Both the position numbers and the translations under genes were made by a program. A stretch of 64,000 nucleotides of DNA, from assembly GCA_963724645.1 (NCBI GenBank), contig CAVRVJ010000010.1, positions 434,001 to 498,000 on the forward strand. Direction: 5' to 3'. The notes beneath the pieces were generated by a model, which was not told the origin of the DNA, ran no database searches, and saw nothing but the letters and a program-made list of their open reading frames with translations. This document shows, piece after piece, positions 27,112 through 38,419 of this stretch. The DNA is from CAVXSP01 sp963724645. Its GTDB lineage: Bacteria; Acidobacteriota; Vicinamibacteria; Vicinamibacterales; SCN-69-37. Positions within the stretch are counted from its first letter, which is position 1; each line of letters starts with the position of its first letter.

Positions 27112-28105
27112 TTACCGAAACGGGTCCAGATGCCAGTCGAAGAAGGTCCAGACGCGGTTCCAGGAGTCGCGCTGCTCGCGCGTGTTCTCCGGCTGCCACG
27201 TCCGCGGGTCCACCTGGCGATCGAAGAGGTGGCCGCCTTTCGGGCTCTCGTAGACCTTCGTCTCGGCGAGGTCCGGTTTGCGGGACCGGAGCGCGTCGAC
27301 GAGTTGCATGTCTTCTTCGATGTTCACGTCGCTGTCATTGCGGGTCACGTGCACGAGCAGTGGAATCTGCAGCTTGTCGATCTGATACAGGGGCGACCGC
27401 TCCTTGTAGACGTCACGGCGATCGGCCGGCAGTCCGCCGAGTCGATTCGCCGGATCGATCGCGCGGTGCTGCGCGTCCTCGCCCTTCCACGCCAGGCGCT
27501 GAAACAGGTTCGTGACGGGCACGAGAGCCGCCGCCGCTTTGAAAGTCGCCGGCTCGCGCGTAATCGCGAGCACCGCAATCATACCGCCGTGGCTCCAGCC
27601 GATGATGCCCAGGCGCGCCGGATCCACCTCCGACACGTTCGCCTTCAGGTAGTCAGCGGCCGTGAGCACGTCATCGACCTCCGCGCCGCCGTAATCGATC
27701 GCGTCGTACAGCGTTTGTCCGTACCCAATGCTGCCGCGATATTCGGGCGCGATGACGACGTAGCCTTTCGACACCGCCTGACGAATGAACGGAATGTCGT
27801 ACTCGGTACAGATGGCCGCGGATGTCAGGGTGCACCCACACGAGGGCCGCGTGTCCCTTCGGACCGCGAACCTCGAGCGGCTCGAACACAAACGCAGGGA
27901 TCGACAGTCCGTCGACGCGGCTCTGGTACGACGTCTTCGTCATCCGCATGACGGACTCGCTGGCCGCGCGCCACGCCTGGTCCGTCTCCACCTGTTGCCG
28001 CAGCTGGCGTTCGAAGTCGGGAGGTTGACTCTGGCCAGCGGGCGACGCGGAGATCAGCACGATGACGGCGGCCGCAGCCGCCCATCCGGGGAACCGCATG
28101 TTCAT
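27112..28105 (-). CDS. Secreted prolyl-oligopeptidase-type hydrolase, frame broken once
   Basis: About 330 residues across two frames. The N-terminal part (start 28105) has a signal peptide, AAAAAVIVLISASPAGQ, and reads to WVHPDIRGHLY. The rest continues in another frame from about 27810 with YDIPFIRQAVSKGYVVIAPEYRGS. The nucleophile elbow is GWSHGG. A late HVTRNDSDVNIEEDMQL gives the Asp and KGGHLFDR the His of the triad. This is the S9/DLH-type catalytic domain without a propeller. The extracytoplasmic substrate is unknown. Confidence 0.82.
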
Positions 28106-28157
28106 GCCGAGTGTAGTCCAGGGTCGCGCGGGCGTAAAAAGACGCCGGAGTCTTTCT

Positions 28158-28718
28158 TCAGCGCGGCCAGAGCCAGCCGAGCATGCCGCCGGTCAGGAAT
28201 CCGTAAAGCACGCTGTCGATGTTTGACTTCAGCGTCGTGGACCATTTGCGCCGGTACCAAATCGAGTTCTGCCACAGCGCCAACCCGTAGGCCGCGAAGG
28301 CGGTCGTGCTGGCGAACCGCGACACCTCCAGGTACGGTGCGCCCCGCCCGACGGCGCGGCTGGCGATGTACGCCGCAAAGAGGCTGACGACGAGGCAGTA
28401 GATGAACCACTGGACCATCGTCTTGCCCATGAAGTCGTGATCCGATGGCATCACTGTCATCGACAGGACGGGCCCTTTCTTCCATTTCGCCCGAAAGTCA
28501 GGCGACCCCATCTCCTTCATGCTGTCGGGGCGGGGGATCATGTAGTCGCCGGGCGGAATGGAGAACGATCGAAGCGCCGTCATGACATCGTCTTCCCTGG
28601 GCACCTTGGTGTAGTCGCTCTTGTGAAACGGCAACACCATGTGAATCAACGAACTGGCGGCAAAGACCACGATCGCCGACAGCAGAATCGGAAGCCATAA
28701 CTCACTGAGCGCAACCAT
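28158..28718 (-). CDS. Conserved membrane protein of unknown function
   Basis: 186 residues with about three to four hydrophobic helices: LWLPILLSAIVVFAASSLIH at the N-terminus, then after a soluble segment VQWFIYCLVVSLFAAYIAS, STTAFAAYGLALW and the C-terminal SVLYGFLTGGMLGWLW. Between them, REDDVMTALRSFSIPPGDYM and PDSMKEMGSPDFRAKWKKGP form a charged loop. No enzyme motif is recognised. It lies between the hydrolase and the oxidoreductase on the same strand. Confidence 0.7.
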   Translation of the reverse strand: MVALSELWLPILLSAIVVFAASSLIHMVLPFHKSDYTKVPREDDVMTALRSFSIPPGDYMIPRPDSMKEMGSPDFRAKWKKGPVLSMTVMPSDHDFMGKTMVQWFIYCLVVSLFAAYIASRAVGRGAPYLEVSRFASTTAFAAYGLALWQNSIWYRRKWSTTLKSNIDSVLYGFLTGGMLGWLWPR

Positions 28719-28745
28719 CGGGAGCCTCCTCGGGAATCCAGTTTC

Positions 28746-29799
28746 TCAGCTCACGCCCTCCCACCTGCCAGACGACGCCGAGCGGACGAGCGCGTCGAGT
28801 ACGCGCATGTTGCGCACGGAGTCCTCGAGCGGGAGGGCGACCTCGACGCCGTCCAGGACTGCGCGCGAGAAGCGGTCGGCCTGAATCGTGTATTGGTTGC
28901 ACGACGCAATCTCCAGCGTCTCGGCGGCGACGCCGGTGGGATCCGAACCGTCGCCAACATACACGCGCGTGGGCCCGTCGAGTGGCGCGTTGAACGGAAT
29001 TTCGATTTCCACGCGGCCTTTCGTGCCGAACACGTGAATCCGCTGGTACGGCGCCTGATACATGCTACAGGTGCCGATGGCGTGCGCGGGACCAGAGGCT
29101 GCCACGCCAGTTGGTCCGAACTCGAGGATCATCGACGCGAGCCGATCGACGCGCGTGTTCGCATCCATCTCCATCGCCGCGACCACTCGCGCCGGCTCAC
29201 GCCCGAAGATCCAACGCGCCGTGTGCACCAGATAGCAGCCCAGATCCCAGAGCCCGCCGCCGCCATATTCGGCGACGGTCCGTACATTCGCTGGATCGCT
29301 CAACATGAAGCTGAAGGCGCCGGCGATCGAGCGCACTTCCCCAATGCGGCCGGCGCGAATCAAGCCGACCGCCGTCGTCCACTGCGGATGCGTGTGGATC
29401 ATGAAGGCTTCCTGCACCTTCACGCCGGCGAGATCGCGCGCCGCCAACAGCCGCTCGGCGTCTTCCGCGTTCAGGCCTATCGGCTTCTCGCAGAGCACGT
29501 GCTTCCCCGCCTCCGCCGCGCGAATCGACCAGGGCACGTGCAGGTGGTTGGGCAGCGGATTATAGACGGCGTCCACATCGGGATCGGCCAGGAGCGCACT
29601 CGTACGATCCGTAGGCTTTGGGAATACCGAGGCGCGCCGCCGCGGCGCGCGCCTTGTCGAGGTTGCGCGAGGCGATGGCTATGACCTCGGACGCCTCCCC
29701 GAGTTGGGTCGCCGGAATCACTTTCTCGGTCGCGATCCGCGCGACGCCCAGCACGCCCCAGCGGATCTTGCGGGAGCCGGCAGGCTTTCCTGAAACCAT
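28746..29799 (-). CDS. Gfo/Idh/MocA-family oxidoreductase, frame broken once
   Basis: NAD(P)-dependent sugar or polyol dehydrogenase. The N-terminal Rossmann part starts at ATG 29799 (MVSGKPAGSRKIRWGVLGVARIATEKVIPA) and reads to GIPKAYGSYE. The rest continues in a second frame from about 29600 with VDAVYNPLPNHLHVPWSIRAAEAGKHVLCEKP, the EKP motif of the family. The C-terminal alpha/beta domain follows (GGGGLWDLGCYLVHTARWIFG, where Asp and His match the catalytic region). Total length is about 350 residues. Divergent from the radical SAM gene across a 150-bp inverted repeat. Confidence 0.88.
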
Positions 29800-29814
29800 G
29801 GGTCGGCATTGTAA

Positions 29815-29965
29815 GGCAAGGCCCCGGGCCCCGGGCCCAAGGCCCAAGGCCCAAGGCCCAAAATAGATGCTGCTCCAATTGCCGGTCGGGAGAGTTATGC
29901 TGACTTCTCGAGGCGCATTCGGTCTTCCCTAGGGCCTTGGGCCCAGGGCCTGGGGCCTTGGCCTT
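29815..29965. repeat. About 150-bp inverted repeat of GGGCCTTGGGCC units
   Basis: The left arm (29815-29855) consists of repeated CCCAAGG and CCCCGGG units. The right arm (29930-29965) is its near-perfect reverse complement (AGGGCCTTGGGCCC...). About 75 bases separate the arms. The right end touches the ATG of the radical SAM gene (29966). It could be a mobile palindromic repeat or a strong structured leader. Confidence 0.75.
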
Positions 29966-31518
29966 ATGAGAGTCCTTCTTTTCTCGATGCCCGATTCGTT
30001 CGAGCACACGCCCCCGGTGGCGATGCGGATGCCGAACGGTGCGCTGGTCTCGCTGGCTGGCAACGTCGACCCTCACCACGACGTGGCAGTGGCGGACCTG
30101 ATCCTCACCCAGCGGTCGGTGGCGGAAACGGTCACGCGACTGGTCACGTCGCGGTCACCGGACGTTGTCGGGCTGTCGGTGATGACTTTCCAGCGCAAGA
30201 CCGCGCTCAAGATCATCGCGCTCGTCCGCGCGCTCCGTCCGGCCGCGCGGATTGTCGTCGGGGGCTACGATCCGAGCCTGGCGCCCGAGTTCTACGAAGC
30301 CCCTTCGGCCGGCGTGGATTTCATCGTCAGCGGCGAGGGCGACGTCACGTTCCGCGAGTTGCTTCGTGCGCTCGAGGCGGGCGGCACTTTCCGAGGGCAT
30401 CGCCGGCCTGTCGTACCGGACGGGTCAGTCGTTCGTCCGCAATGCCCCGCGGCCGGTGAGTCACCTCGATCACGACGACGTGCGTCCGCCCAATCGCGCC
30501 GCGCGCGTCCTCAGCGGGTACACGATGATGGGCCGCCAGGTTGACATCGTCGAGACCTCGCGCGGATGCACGTACGACTGCAGCTTCTGCTCGATCATCG
30601 AGATGCGCGGCCGAAATTTCCACACATGGTCGATCGATCGGGTCGTTGCCGATATCCGCGATGCGCACGACCGTGGCGCGCGATCGATCTTTCTGGTCGA
30701 CGACAACATCACGTTGAATGTCACGCGATTCCTCGGACTGTGCCGCGCCATCCGGGAGGCCGGGCTCCACACGATCGACTACATCGTGCAGGGCATGACG
30801 TCGGCGATTGCCTCGAGCGGTGACGTGTTGGGACGAGCCATGCGTGACGCCGGATTCCGGTACGTGTTCCTCGGCATCGAGAACGTGCTCGATGCCGACC
30901 TCGCATTCCTCCGCGCGTCGGCGAAGAACGCCCAGCGCGAGGGCGGCCGCACCGTCGGCAGCGCGACACTGCGCGCGATCGACGTGCTGCACCGGCACGG
31001 CATGTTCGTCGTCGGCGGCCTCATCGTCGGCAACCCGGACGACACGCAGCGAGTCGATCGAAGCGAATCTCACGTTCGCGCGGCGGTTCGTCGACTGGCC
31101 CTACATTCAGCATCCGACGCCATACCCGGGGACGCCGATGACTCGCGACTTCCGTGACCGCGGTCTGATCGTGAATGAAGACGTGCAGGCCTACGACGGC
31201 ACGACCGCCGTGGTTCGCACGGCGGAGCTCGAGGCGGAGGACATCGAGTTTCTGCGCTGGCGCGCCGAACGGTGGATGAAGCTCCGCCACCTCCCGCCGG
31301 TCTTGCTGCACGACCCGCGCTTCGTGTTCAAGAATTGGATTCGCATGCTCCGGCACACGTTCCGCGGCTCGACAATGAAGACGTGGCTTCGACTTGAAGA
31401 TGAGCGCGCGGCATTCCGGCGTTATCGCTCCATTCGCCAGCAGGAGAGGGAGTACTTCCCGGTACGACGGGTACGACGGGTACGACAGGTACGACGACAG
31501 GTACGAGGGGTCCGCTGA
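29966..31518 (+). CDS. B12-binding-domain radical SAM protein, frame broken twice
   Basis: About 515 residues over three frames, with breaks near 30390 and 31050. The N-terminal cobalamin-binding-like domain (LLFSMPDSFE...VVGLSVMTFQ...IVVGGYDPSLAPEF) lacks an obvious D-x-H-x-x-G. The radical SAM core has CTYDCSFCS, the C-x3-C-x2-C cluster motif, then SIFLVDDNITLN, YVFLGIENV and FVVGGLIVGNPDDT. The C-terminal part includes HPTPYPGTPMTRDF. The reading frame ends in an Arg/Val run (VRRVRRVRQVRRQVRGVR) encoded by the decamer array, so the original C-terminus was probably near REYFP. Such proteins modify lipids, hopanoids or cofactors; the substrate is unknown. Confidence 0.85.
31460..31510. repeat. 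GTACGACGGG decamer array, copy 3, inside a reading frame
   Basis: Tandem units of GGTACGACGG with two variants (GACAGG, GACGACAGG), followed by GGTCCGCTGAACG. It forms the 3' end of the radical SAM frame and supplies its stop codon. Confidence 0.8.
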
Positions 31519-31555
31519 ACGCCGAGACTGCCACACCGGCGTATTGACACCTGGC

Positions 31556-32077
31556 CTATTTCTTCAGCGCGAACTCCACCGAGTACCCGCGGTCGTCCCA
31601 GGTCAGCTTCAACACCCCGCCGCTGGAAGTGGCCTCGGCACTATAGGTGAGCTGCTCGACGATTGCCGGCAGTTTCTTCATGGAGAGATCGACTCGCCCG
31701 AGATCGCGAGCTGGCGAGTAGCTGGTGTGAAACTGGCCCACCTGGTTGTTGACGATCAATTTTGGCGCGTCGGGATCCGGCAGCATGTAGAGCGTGTGCT
31801 GTCCCGCAGGCATGACCAGACCGCCGGCGAAAACGATCGGAGCGTCAGTCGTGACGATCGTCGCCTTGTCGGCGCCAGGCATCCACCAGCGGCCCCACGG
31901 CACCAGTCCGCCCCAGATCTCCCGGCCCCGCTTGGAGGGCCGGCCGTATTCGAACGCAATCGTCGTTCCCTCCACGGTAAAGCTGTGCGTCTCATGCGGA
32001 CTGAGCGGAGGCCGCTGGGCGCTCAGTGGGACTGCAAGGACGGCGAGCCACAACGGAACCATAAGTGATTTAGGCAT
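31556..32077 (-). CDS. Secreted DUF2911 protein
   Basis: 173 residues from ATG 32077, which has GAGG five to eight bases upstream. The signal peptide is SLMVPLWLAVLAVPLSAQ. The DUF2911 domain fills the rest: TIAFEYGRPSKRGREIWGGLVPWGRWWMPGADKATIV and GLVMPAGQHTLYMLPD, followed by GKWDD-like TWDDRGYSVEF. These proteins are common in Bacteroidetes and Acidobacteriota and have no assigned function. The protein is likely periplasmic. Convergent with the radical SAM gene. Confidence 0.88.
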   Translation of the reverse strand: MPKSLMVPLWLAVLAVPLSAQRPPLSPHETHSFTVEGTTIAFEYGRPSKRGREIWGGLVPWGRWWMPGADKATIVTTDAPIVFAGGLVMPAGQHTLYMLPDPDAPKLIVNNQVGQFHTSYSPARDLGRVDLSMKKLPAIVEQLTYSAEATSSGGVLKLTWDDRGYSVEFALKK

Positions 32078-32562
32078 CTGGACCTCGTCGAGTCTCCCAG
32101 TGTACGAAACAACCACGACCGTCAGGAATCTTTCCACTGAGTCCCCCGGCATCGCGCGCCGCTCGGTATTGCCGAGGGCGAGGCGTTTTCCATCGAACGC
32201 TTCTGGGAAAAGCCGTCGCACCATACGGCCGTCGATCTCCTGGCGCGAGGGTGCCTGTGGATCATGTTCGTGATGATCGGCAGCGCAGGCGCGTTCCGCG
32301 CGCCTTCGAGCTCGTCGAGCAGTCTAACGGTGCCGACGCCGACATCATCGAGCGCTTGTACAGCTCACTCGAGCCCGCGGCCCGCCCGGGTCCACAGTTT
32401 CCTCCACGCGCACGGCTCCTCGGTCGCTGCACTCTGCGCAGCGAGCTGATAGGCCACACGTAGCCCTTGGCACCAGGCACATGTCGTCCGGACCTACAAG
32501 TTCGTCCCGGACGAGCGCCAGTGCAGGACAGTGACCGACTAGAATGGTCTCGAGGTCTCTGA
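32078..32562. other. Intergenic region before the NtrC-type regulator
   Basis: 485 bp with no gene I can support. A 70-codon frame at 32251-32463 has no ribosome site, family or neighbour that would support it. The segment must contain promoters for DUF2911 and for the regulator. A TTGGCACCAGGCACATG sequence near 32468 resembles only the -24 half of a sigma-54 promoter. Confidence 0.4.
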
Positions 32563-33993
<1,431 letters not shown>

Positions 33994-34037
33994 TGAGCCC
34001 TCGGCTGAATCAAGACCAGAGCACGTAGTATTGAGCC

Positions 34038-35819
34038 GTGCGCTTCGGCATCAAAGCCAAACAAGTCGCCGGCGTGACGGTTCTCGTCGGACTAGCCGTC
34101 ATCCTGCTGAGCGCCTGGTATCTGTCCGAGCTGGCGCGTGTCCATCTCGAGCAGACGCAGGCACAGGCGAAGATCGTTTCCGACACGATTTCGACGCGCG
34201 TCTCGGATCTGATTCGATCGGGTGTGGACCCCTACGGCGGCCTGCGGACGGACCCCGGCCTGCAGTCGATTCTCCAGGCCAGTCAGATCCCGCGATCCGT
34301 GGTCTACGTCGCGATCGTCGATCCCGATAACGTCATCGTCGCGAGCGGCGACCCGGCGCGCGTCGCGCAGCAACTGCCGCCAACCGGCGGTTTGGCCACC
34401 CTTCTCGAGCAGGGCCGGATGGCGCAATGGCGGGCGATTTCGACGACCGGCGTGTACGAGTTCAGCAACGAGCTCGTGCTGCTCAACCCAGATGGCACAA
34501 CTGCGAACCTGGGATCGATTCGCATCGGCATGTCGACGCTCCTCATCAAGGACCAGCTCGAGCGGTCGCTGAAGACGCCGCTCTATACCGCGTTCGTCGT
34601 GCTCGTCGTCGCGACCATCGTCGCGATGGTCCTGGCGCAGGTCGTGCTGCGTCCTATCCATGTGATTCGCAGCGGCCTCGCACGACTGGGCCGGGGCGAG
34701 CAGAACGTGGACGTCGATCTGCCGCCGGAGGGAGAATTCAAGGGCCTGGGCGATTCGTTCAAGGCCGTCAGCGCGAGGCTCGAAGCCGACCGCTCGCAGC
34801 TGGCGGGTCAAAAGGCCACGCTTGAATCCGTGGTCGATCACCTCGAAGACGCCGTCGCGCTCTTCGCGCCCGATGGCGTGCTGCTGTTCGCCAACCCGGC
34901 GATGCGCGGCGTCCTGCAATCGGACGCCAGCTCCCTCGAGCAGCTCCTGCCAGCCGGCCATCCGTACCGCGGTCCGGTGAACAAGACACTCGCCGAGCGG
35001 CAATCACAAGGCCCCGTGCACGTCTGGGTGCCGGGCGCCGGCGAGCGACTCCTTCTCACGCACATTGTCGAAGACGCCGATCGGCGATGGGTGGGCATCA
35101 TGCTCGTCGTGCGCAACCTCGCCTACTTGAGCGAGGTCGAGTCGACGTTGAGCTATTCGCGAAAGCTCGCGGCGCTCGGCCGGCTGTCGGCGGGCATCGC
35201 TCACGAAGTCAAGAATCCGCTCAACGCCACGATGATTCACCTGGAGCTGTTGAAGATGCAGGTTCAGGACACGCCGGCTGCCAAGGAGCATTTGCGCGTG
35301 ATCGCGGCGCAGGTGCGCCGGCTGGACGAGGTGGTGCAGGGGTTTCTCCGGTTCACGCGGCCCGAGGACCTGAAACTGGAACGGACGGCGATTGCACCGC
35401 TCATCGACGAGTTGATGCCCGTCATTACGGCCGAGGCGGAAAAATCCGGCGTGACCATCCGCGTCGAGATCCCGGCGACACTGCCGGACGTGTCGGCCGA
35501 CCCCGGGATGCTCCAACAGGCGTTTCTCAATCTGGCGCTCAATGCGTGTCAGGCGATGCCGCAGGGCGGACGCCTGCGCATCGCCGCTGCCACGGCGCCG
35601 GGCCGCCGCGTCGAATTGGTATTCGAAGACACAGGCCTCGGAATCGCCCCCGAACACCTTGAAAAGATTTTCGACCTGTACTTTACGACCAAGGAGCACG
35701 GGACGGGGATCGGTTTGTCGATGGTCTTCCGAACCGTGCAGCTTCATGACGGTGACATCGAAGTCCAATCGGTCCTGGGCAAGGGGACGACGTTCCGGGT
35801 AGTGCTGAGGCAGGCGTAG
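34038..35819 (+). CDS. NtrB-type membrane sensor histidine kinase
   Basis: 593 residues from GTG. Order: helix 1 (10-29), extracytoplasmic sensor of about 150 residues, helix 2 (183-206), HAMP (207-258), PAS (260-365), HisKA with His389 in GIAHEVKNPLNA, and an ATPase domain with N-box LNLALNACQAM (about 496-506), DTGLGI and GTGIGLS. The HEVKNP motif is that of NtrB/AtoS/ZraS-type kinases that work with sigma-54 activators. It follows such a regulator directly and is expected to phosphorylate its Asp62. Signal unknown. Confidence 0.94.
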   Translation: MRFGIKAKQVAGVTVLVGLAVILLSAWYLSELARVHLEQTQAQAKIVSDTISTRVSDLIRSGVDPYGGLRTDPGLQSILQASQIPRSVVYVAIVDPDNVIVASGDPARVAQQLPPTGGLATLLEQGRMAQWRAISTTGVYEFSNELVLLNPDGTTANLGSIRIGMSTLLIKDQLERSLKTPLYTAFVVLVVATIVAMVLAQVVLRPIHVIRSGLARLGRGEQNVDVDLPPEGEFKGLGDSFKAVSARLEADRSQLAGQKATLESVVDHLEDAVALFAPDGVLLFANPAMRGVLQSDASSLEQLLPAGHPYRGPVNKTLAERQSQGPVHVWVPGAGERLLLTHIVEDADRRWVGIMLVVRNLAYLSEVESTLSYSRKLAALGRLSAGIAHEVKNPLNATMIHLELLKMQVQDTPAAKEHLRVIAAQVRRLDEVVQGFLRFTRPEDLKLERTAIAPLIDELMPVITAEAEKSGVTIRVEIPATLPDVSADPGMLQQAFLNLALNACQAMPQGGRLRIAAATAPGRRVELVFEDTGLGIAPEHLEKIFDLYFTTKEHGTGIGLSMVFRTVQLHDGDIEVQSVLGKGTTFRVVLRQA

Positions 35820-35887
35820 AGAGAAAGGCCGCGTCATGGCCCCGAAGCCTTGCCGCCTCGCGCTCGGGCCTGAGCGATAATCAGCTC

Positions 35888-36415
35888 ATGCTCCAGCTCT
35901 TGCTGATCCTGCTCCTCGCGATGGGTCTGGCTGGCTGTACGAAGACTCAGGCGAAGACGCCGTTGCCCCCGCCAGCCCTCACGACCCCCGATCCGCCCGA
36001 CCGCGTGATCGTCCCCTCGTCGATTCCTGACCCAATCGAACCGGCGCCAGCCCCGCCGCCGGCACCAGCCGCGCCGGCGCGTCCGCGCGAAACGCCGGCC
36101 GCGCGGCCCGAGCGCACGACGCCGCCGCCGGCACCGTCGCCCGCGCCTGTCGCCGAGCCGCCCGCGCCGCCGATCCTGCAGACGACGTCAAATCCGGGCG
36201 AGGTTGAGCAGCGAGCGCTTGCGCTGATCGAGACGGCGCAGCGCGATCTCGATCGCATCAATCCGGGGCAGCTCACATCCAGTGCGCGCGCGCAGTACGA
36301 CACAGCGATAGGGTTTATCCGGCAGGCGAAGGACGCGTTGAAAGTGAAGAACGTCGTGCTCGCGCGGGACTTTGCCGACAAAGCCGCGGCATTGGCCAGC
36401 CAACTGAGACGGTAG
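35888..36415 (+). CDS. Proline-rich lipoprotein
   Basis: 175 residues. The lipobox LAGC ends the signal peptide (LLILLLAMGLAGC, Cys about residue 17). Residues 25-98 are almost only Pro and Ala (APAPPPAPAAPARP and similar), a spacer type that crosses periplasm or peptidoglycan. The C-terminal 75 residues form a helical domain (EVEQRALALIETAQRDLDRI, IGFIRQAKDALKVKNVVLARDFADKAAALA). No family is recognised. It lies downstream of the sensor kinase and might be in the same unit. Confidence 0.8.
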   Translation: MLQLLLILLLAMGLAGCTKTQAKTPLPPPALTTPDPPDRVIVPSSIPDPIEPAPAPPPAPAAPARPRETPAARPERTTPPPAPSPAPVAEPPAPPILQTTSNPGEVEQRALALIETAQRDLDRINPGQLTSSARAQYDTAIGFIRQAKDALKVKNVVLARDFADKAAALASQLRR

Positions 36416-36429
36416 GGAGACGGGTAGCC

Positions 36430-37257
36430 TCACCGTCCATATTTGTCCTTCAACTGCTCCCACTGCTGCTGCAGCAGCGCCACCGCGGGCTGTGCATCGC
36501 CCGTGGGCGCGAGGTTGCGCGCGCGACATGGGATGATTGCCGTCAGGATGAGCCTGTCGAGATCGGTTCGCAGGCGAACGCCCGCGGGCCCTTCCGTGGC
36601 GCCGCGCATCCAGCCGGCTTCCGCCGCCGCCCAGGCGCGGTCGAGATCGCCCAACCCGAACGCCGCCGCCGCGAGCCAGTACGACCCGACAGGCGACTGG
36701 TCGTTGTGCTGCAGTTCCTCTTCGGCGCGCGCCAGAATTCGCAGGTACAGCGGCCGGCGCTCCGCGTCGGGCCCGAGCTGCGCCTGCTGATCGAGCGCGC
36801 CCGCCCACCATTCAATCAACCGATCGCGCGCACCGGGTTCGAGCAGATCCAGATGCGCGAGCGCCGTCTCGAAGAACTCGGCCGCCGTGCTGAAGCGCCG
36901 ATCGAAGTACAAGACTTCGCCCATGCCAACCGTCCAGTCGACGCGGTCGCGCCCGGTAAGCTTTCCGTTCTCGAGCCCGGTCAGCGCCGATCGAGCTGCG
37001 TCGAGATCGGCTGTGTCCAGTTTCTGGCGATATCGCTCCAGATGAGCTCTGGCCAGGACGACCGCCGCCGCGCTCGCCGGGGCCGGCAGACGCGAGGCTT
37101 GTTCCGCCAGACGGATCGATTCGTCGTAATCCCCCTGGTTGTACAGCTCGTGCGCCCGGACGAGAGGATCGGCCTGGGCGAGGAGAATGGAGGAGGAGGC
37201 AAGGCAAACGAGCCACGCGGCCACCACACACGCAAATCTGCGGCGCCTCACTTCCAT
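36430..37257 (-). CDS. Exported TPR-like protein
   Basis: About 275 residues from ATG 37257, preceded by AGGA. Signal peptide FACVVAAWLVCLASSSILLAQ. The mature part is helical with TPR-like pairs: PLVRAHELYNQGDYDESIRLAEQA, VLARAHLERYRQKLDTADLDAA, YFDRRFSTAAEFFETALAHLD and the late AAFGLGDLDRAWAAAEAG. Likely a periplasmic scaffold; partner unknown. Convergent with the lipoprotein gene with a 14-base gap. Confidence 0.8.
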   Translation of the reverse strand: MEVRRRRFACVVAAWLVCLASSSILLAQADPLVRAHELYNQGDYDESIRLAEQASRLPAPASAAAVVLARAHLERYRQKLDTADLDAARSALTGLENGKLTGRDRVDWTVGMGEVLYFDRRFSTAAEFFETALAHLDLLEPGARDRLIEWWAGALDQQAQLGPDAERRPLYLRILARAEEELQHNDQSPVGSYWLAAAAFGLGDLDRAWAAAEAGWMRGATEGPAGVRLRTDLDRLILTAIIPCRARNLAPTGDAQPAVALLQQQWEQLKDKYGR

Positions 37258-37452
37258 CGATCCTGATCCAGGTTTTGATACATGCCTGATGACTCTGGCC
37301 CCCGAAAGGCCGCCTGTCAACCGTTTGAGTCAGGCGAAGAAAAGGACGTAATTCTTACCCGGTCAATGCGGCCGCCGGGCGCCAGTTCGCGTTTTTTGGG
37401 CCATTTCCATCAGAAATCGCATTGGCAAGCCATTTGAAGTTGCGAACAGCCG

Positions 37453-38404
37453 ATGCGACTCAGTGCTGCCGTCCTGCTCGCGATCGTGGCTGTCGCGCCA
37501 GTGGCCGCGCAGGTCACGCCGGTGCCGGCGCCACGGCCAACGTTCAAGGCCGGCGTCGATCGCGTCACCATTACGGCCGTCGTCCACAGGCGCAACGGCC
37601 AGCCGGTGATTGGTCTCACGCGTGAAGACTTCGACGTGCTCGATAACGGCAAGACACGACCCATCCTGGAGTTCCGTTCGGACCCGACGCCGGCGACGGT
37701 GGCGCTGCTCGTCGACCACAGCGGCAGCATGAACCTCGCGCTGAAGCTTCCGGCCGTTCGGTCCGACCGCCAAGGAAATCGTCGACAGTCTCACGCCCGG
37801 CGTGGATCGCATTGGTCTGTTCACCTTCGATGCCGAGTTGCACCATGTGCAACCACTGGCGCCCGCGCCAGGGACCGTGCTGCACCAACTCGAGGACATC
37901 CACCCGTTCGGGACGACGTCATTCTTGGACGCCGTCGCCGAGACCGGCAAGGTGCTCGCGGAAGACGGCAGCCGTCGCCGCGCGATCGTCGCGCTGACCG
38001 ACGGCGGCGAGAACAGCAGCCGGCTGACGGTCGATCAGGTGACGCGCATGGCCAGCGAGATCGATGTGCCCGTCTACATCATTGTCGTCGTTTCGCCGCT
38101 CGACAGCGAGAACAGACCAAGGCGGAGCAGCGGGTGGCGACCGACGAGCTCGCCAACAGTCCGCTGGGCAACCTTGCGCACTGGACTGGAGGCGAGATCT
38201 TCCTCGCGTCCACCGACGTGCATGGCCAGGCGGCGGCCGCGCAGATCATCGAGCGAGCTTCGTCATCAGTATTTCATCGGTTTCGCTCCGGATACCGGCC
38301 GGCCGGGCTGGCATCCGATCGACGTCCGCACGCGCCAGAAGGATCTGGTGGTGCGGGCCAGGAGCGGATACGTCGCGCAATACCGGCCGGATTCTCATTA
38401 CTAA
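37453..38404 (+). pseudogene. Secreted VWFA-related protein, frame broken about three times
   Basis: Reads as a single Acidobacteria-type VWFA-related protein of about 315 residues once three or four single-base breaks (near 37765, 38110, 38250) are bridged. It starts at ATG 37453 with a signal peptide (LSAAVLLAIVAVAPVAAQ). The MIDAS motif is VDHSGSMNLALK. Later pieces: DRIGLFTFDAELHHVQPL, IHPFGTTSFLDAVAETGKVL, AIVALTDGGENSS, GEIFLASTDVHGQ, YFIGFAPDTGRPGWH and RSGYVAQYRPDSHY at the end. Function in this family is unknown but probably involves metal-dependent binding outside the cytoplasm. Confidence 0.75.
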
Positions 38405-38419
38405 TAACAGGAGGCACAC

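Noticed and set aside
32251..32463. 70-codon frame upstream of the NtrC-type regulator
   Set aside because: No ribosome site, no signal or domain, and a composition typical of chance frames in GC-rich DNA.
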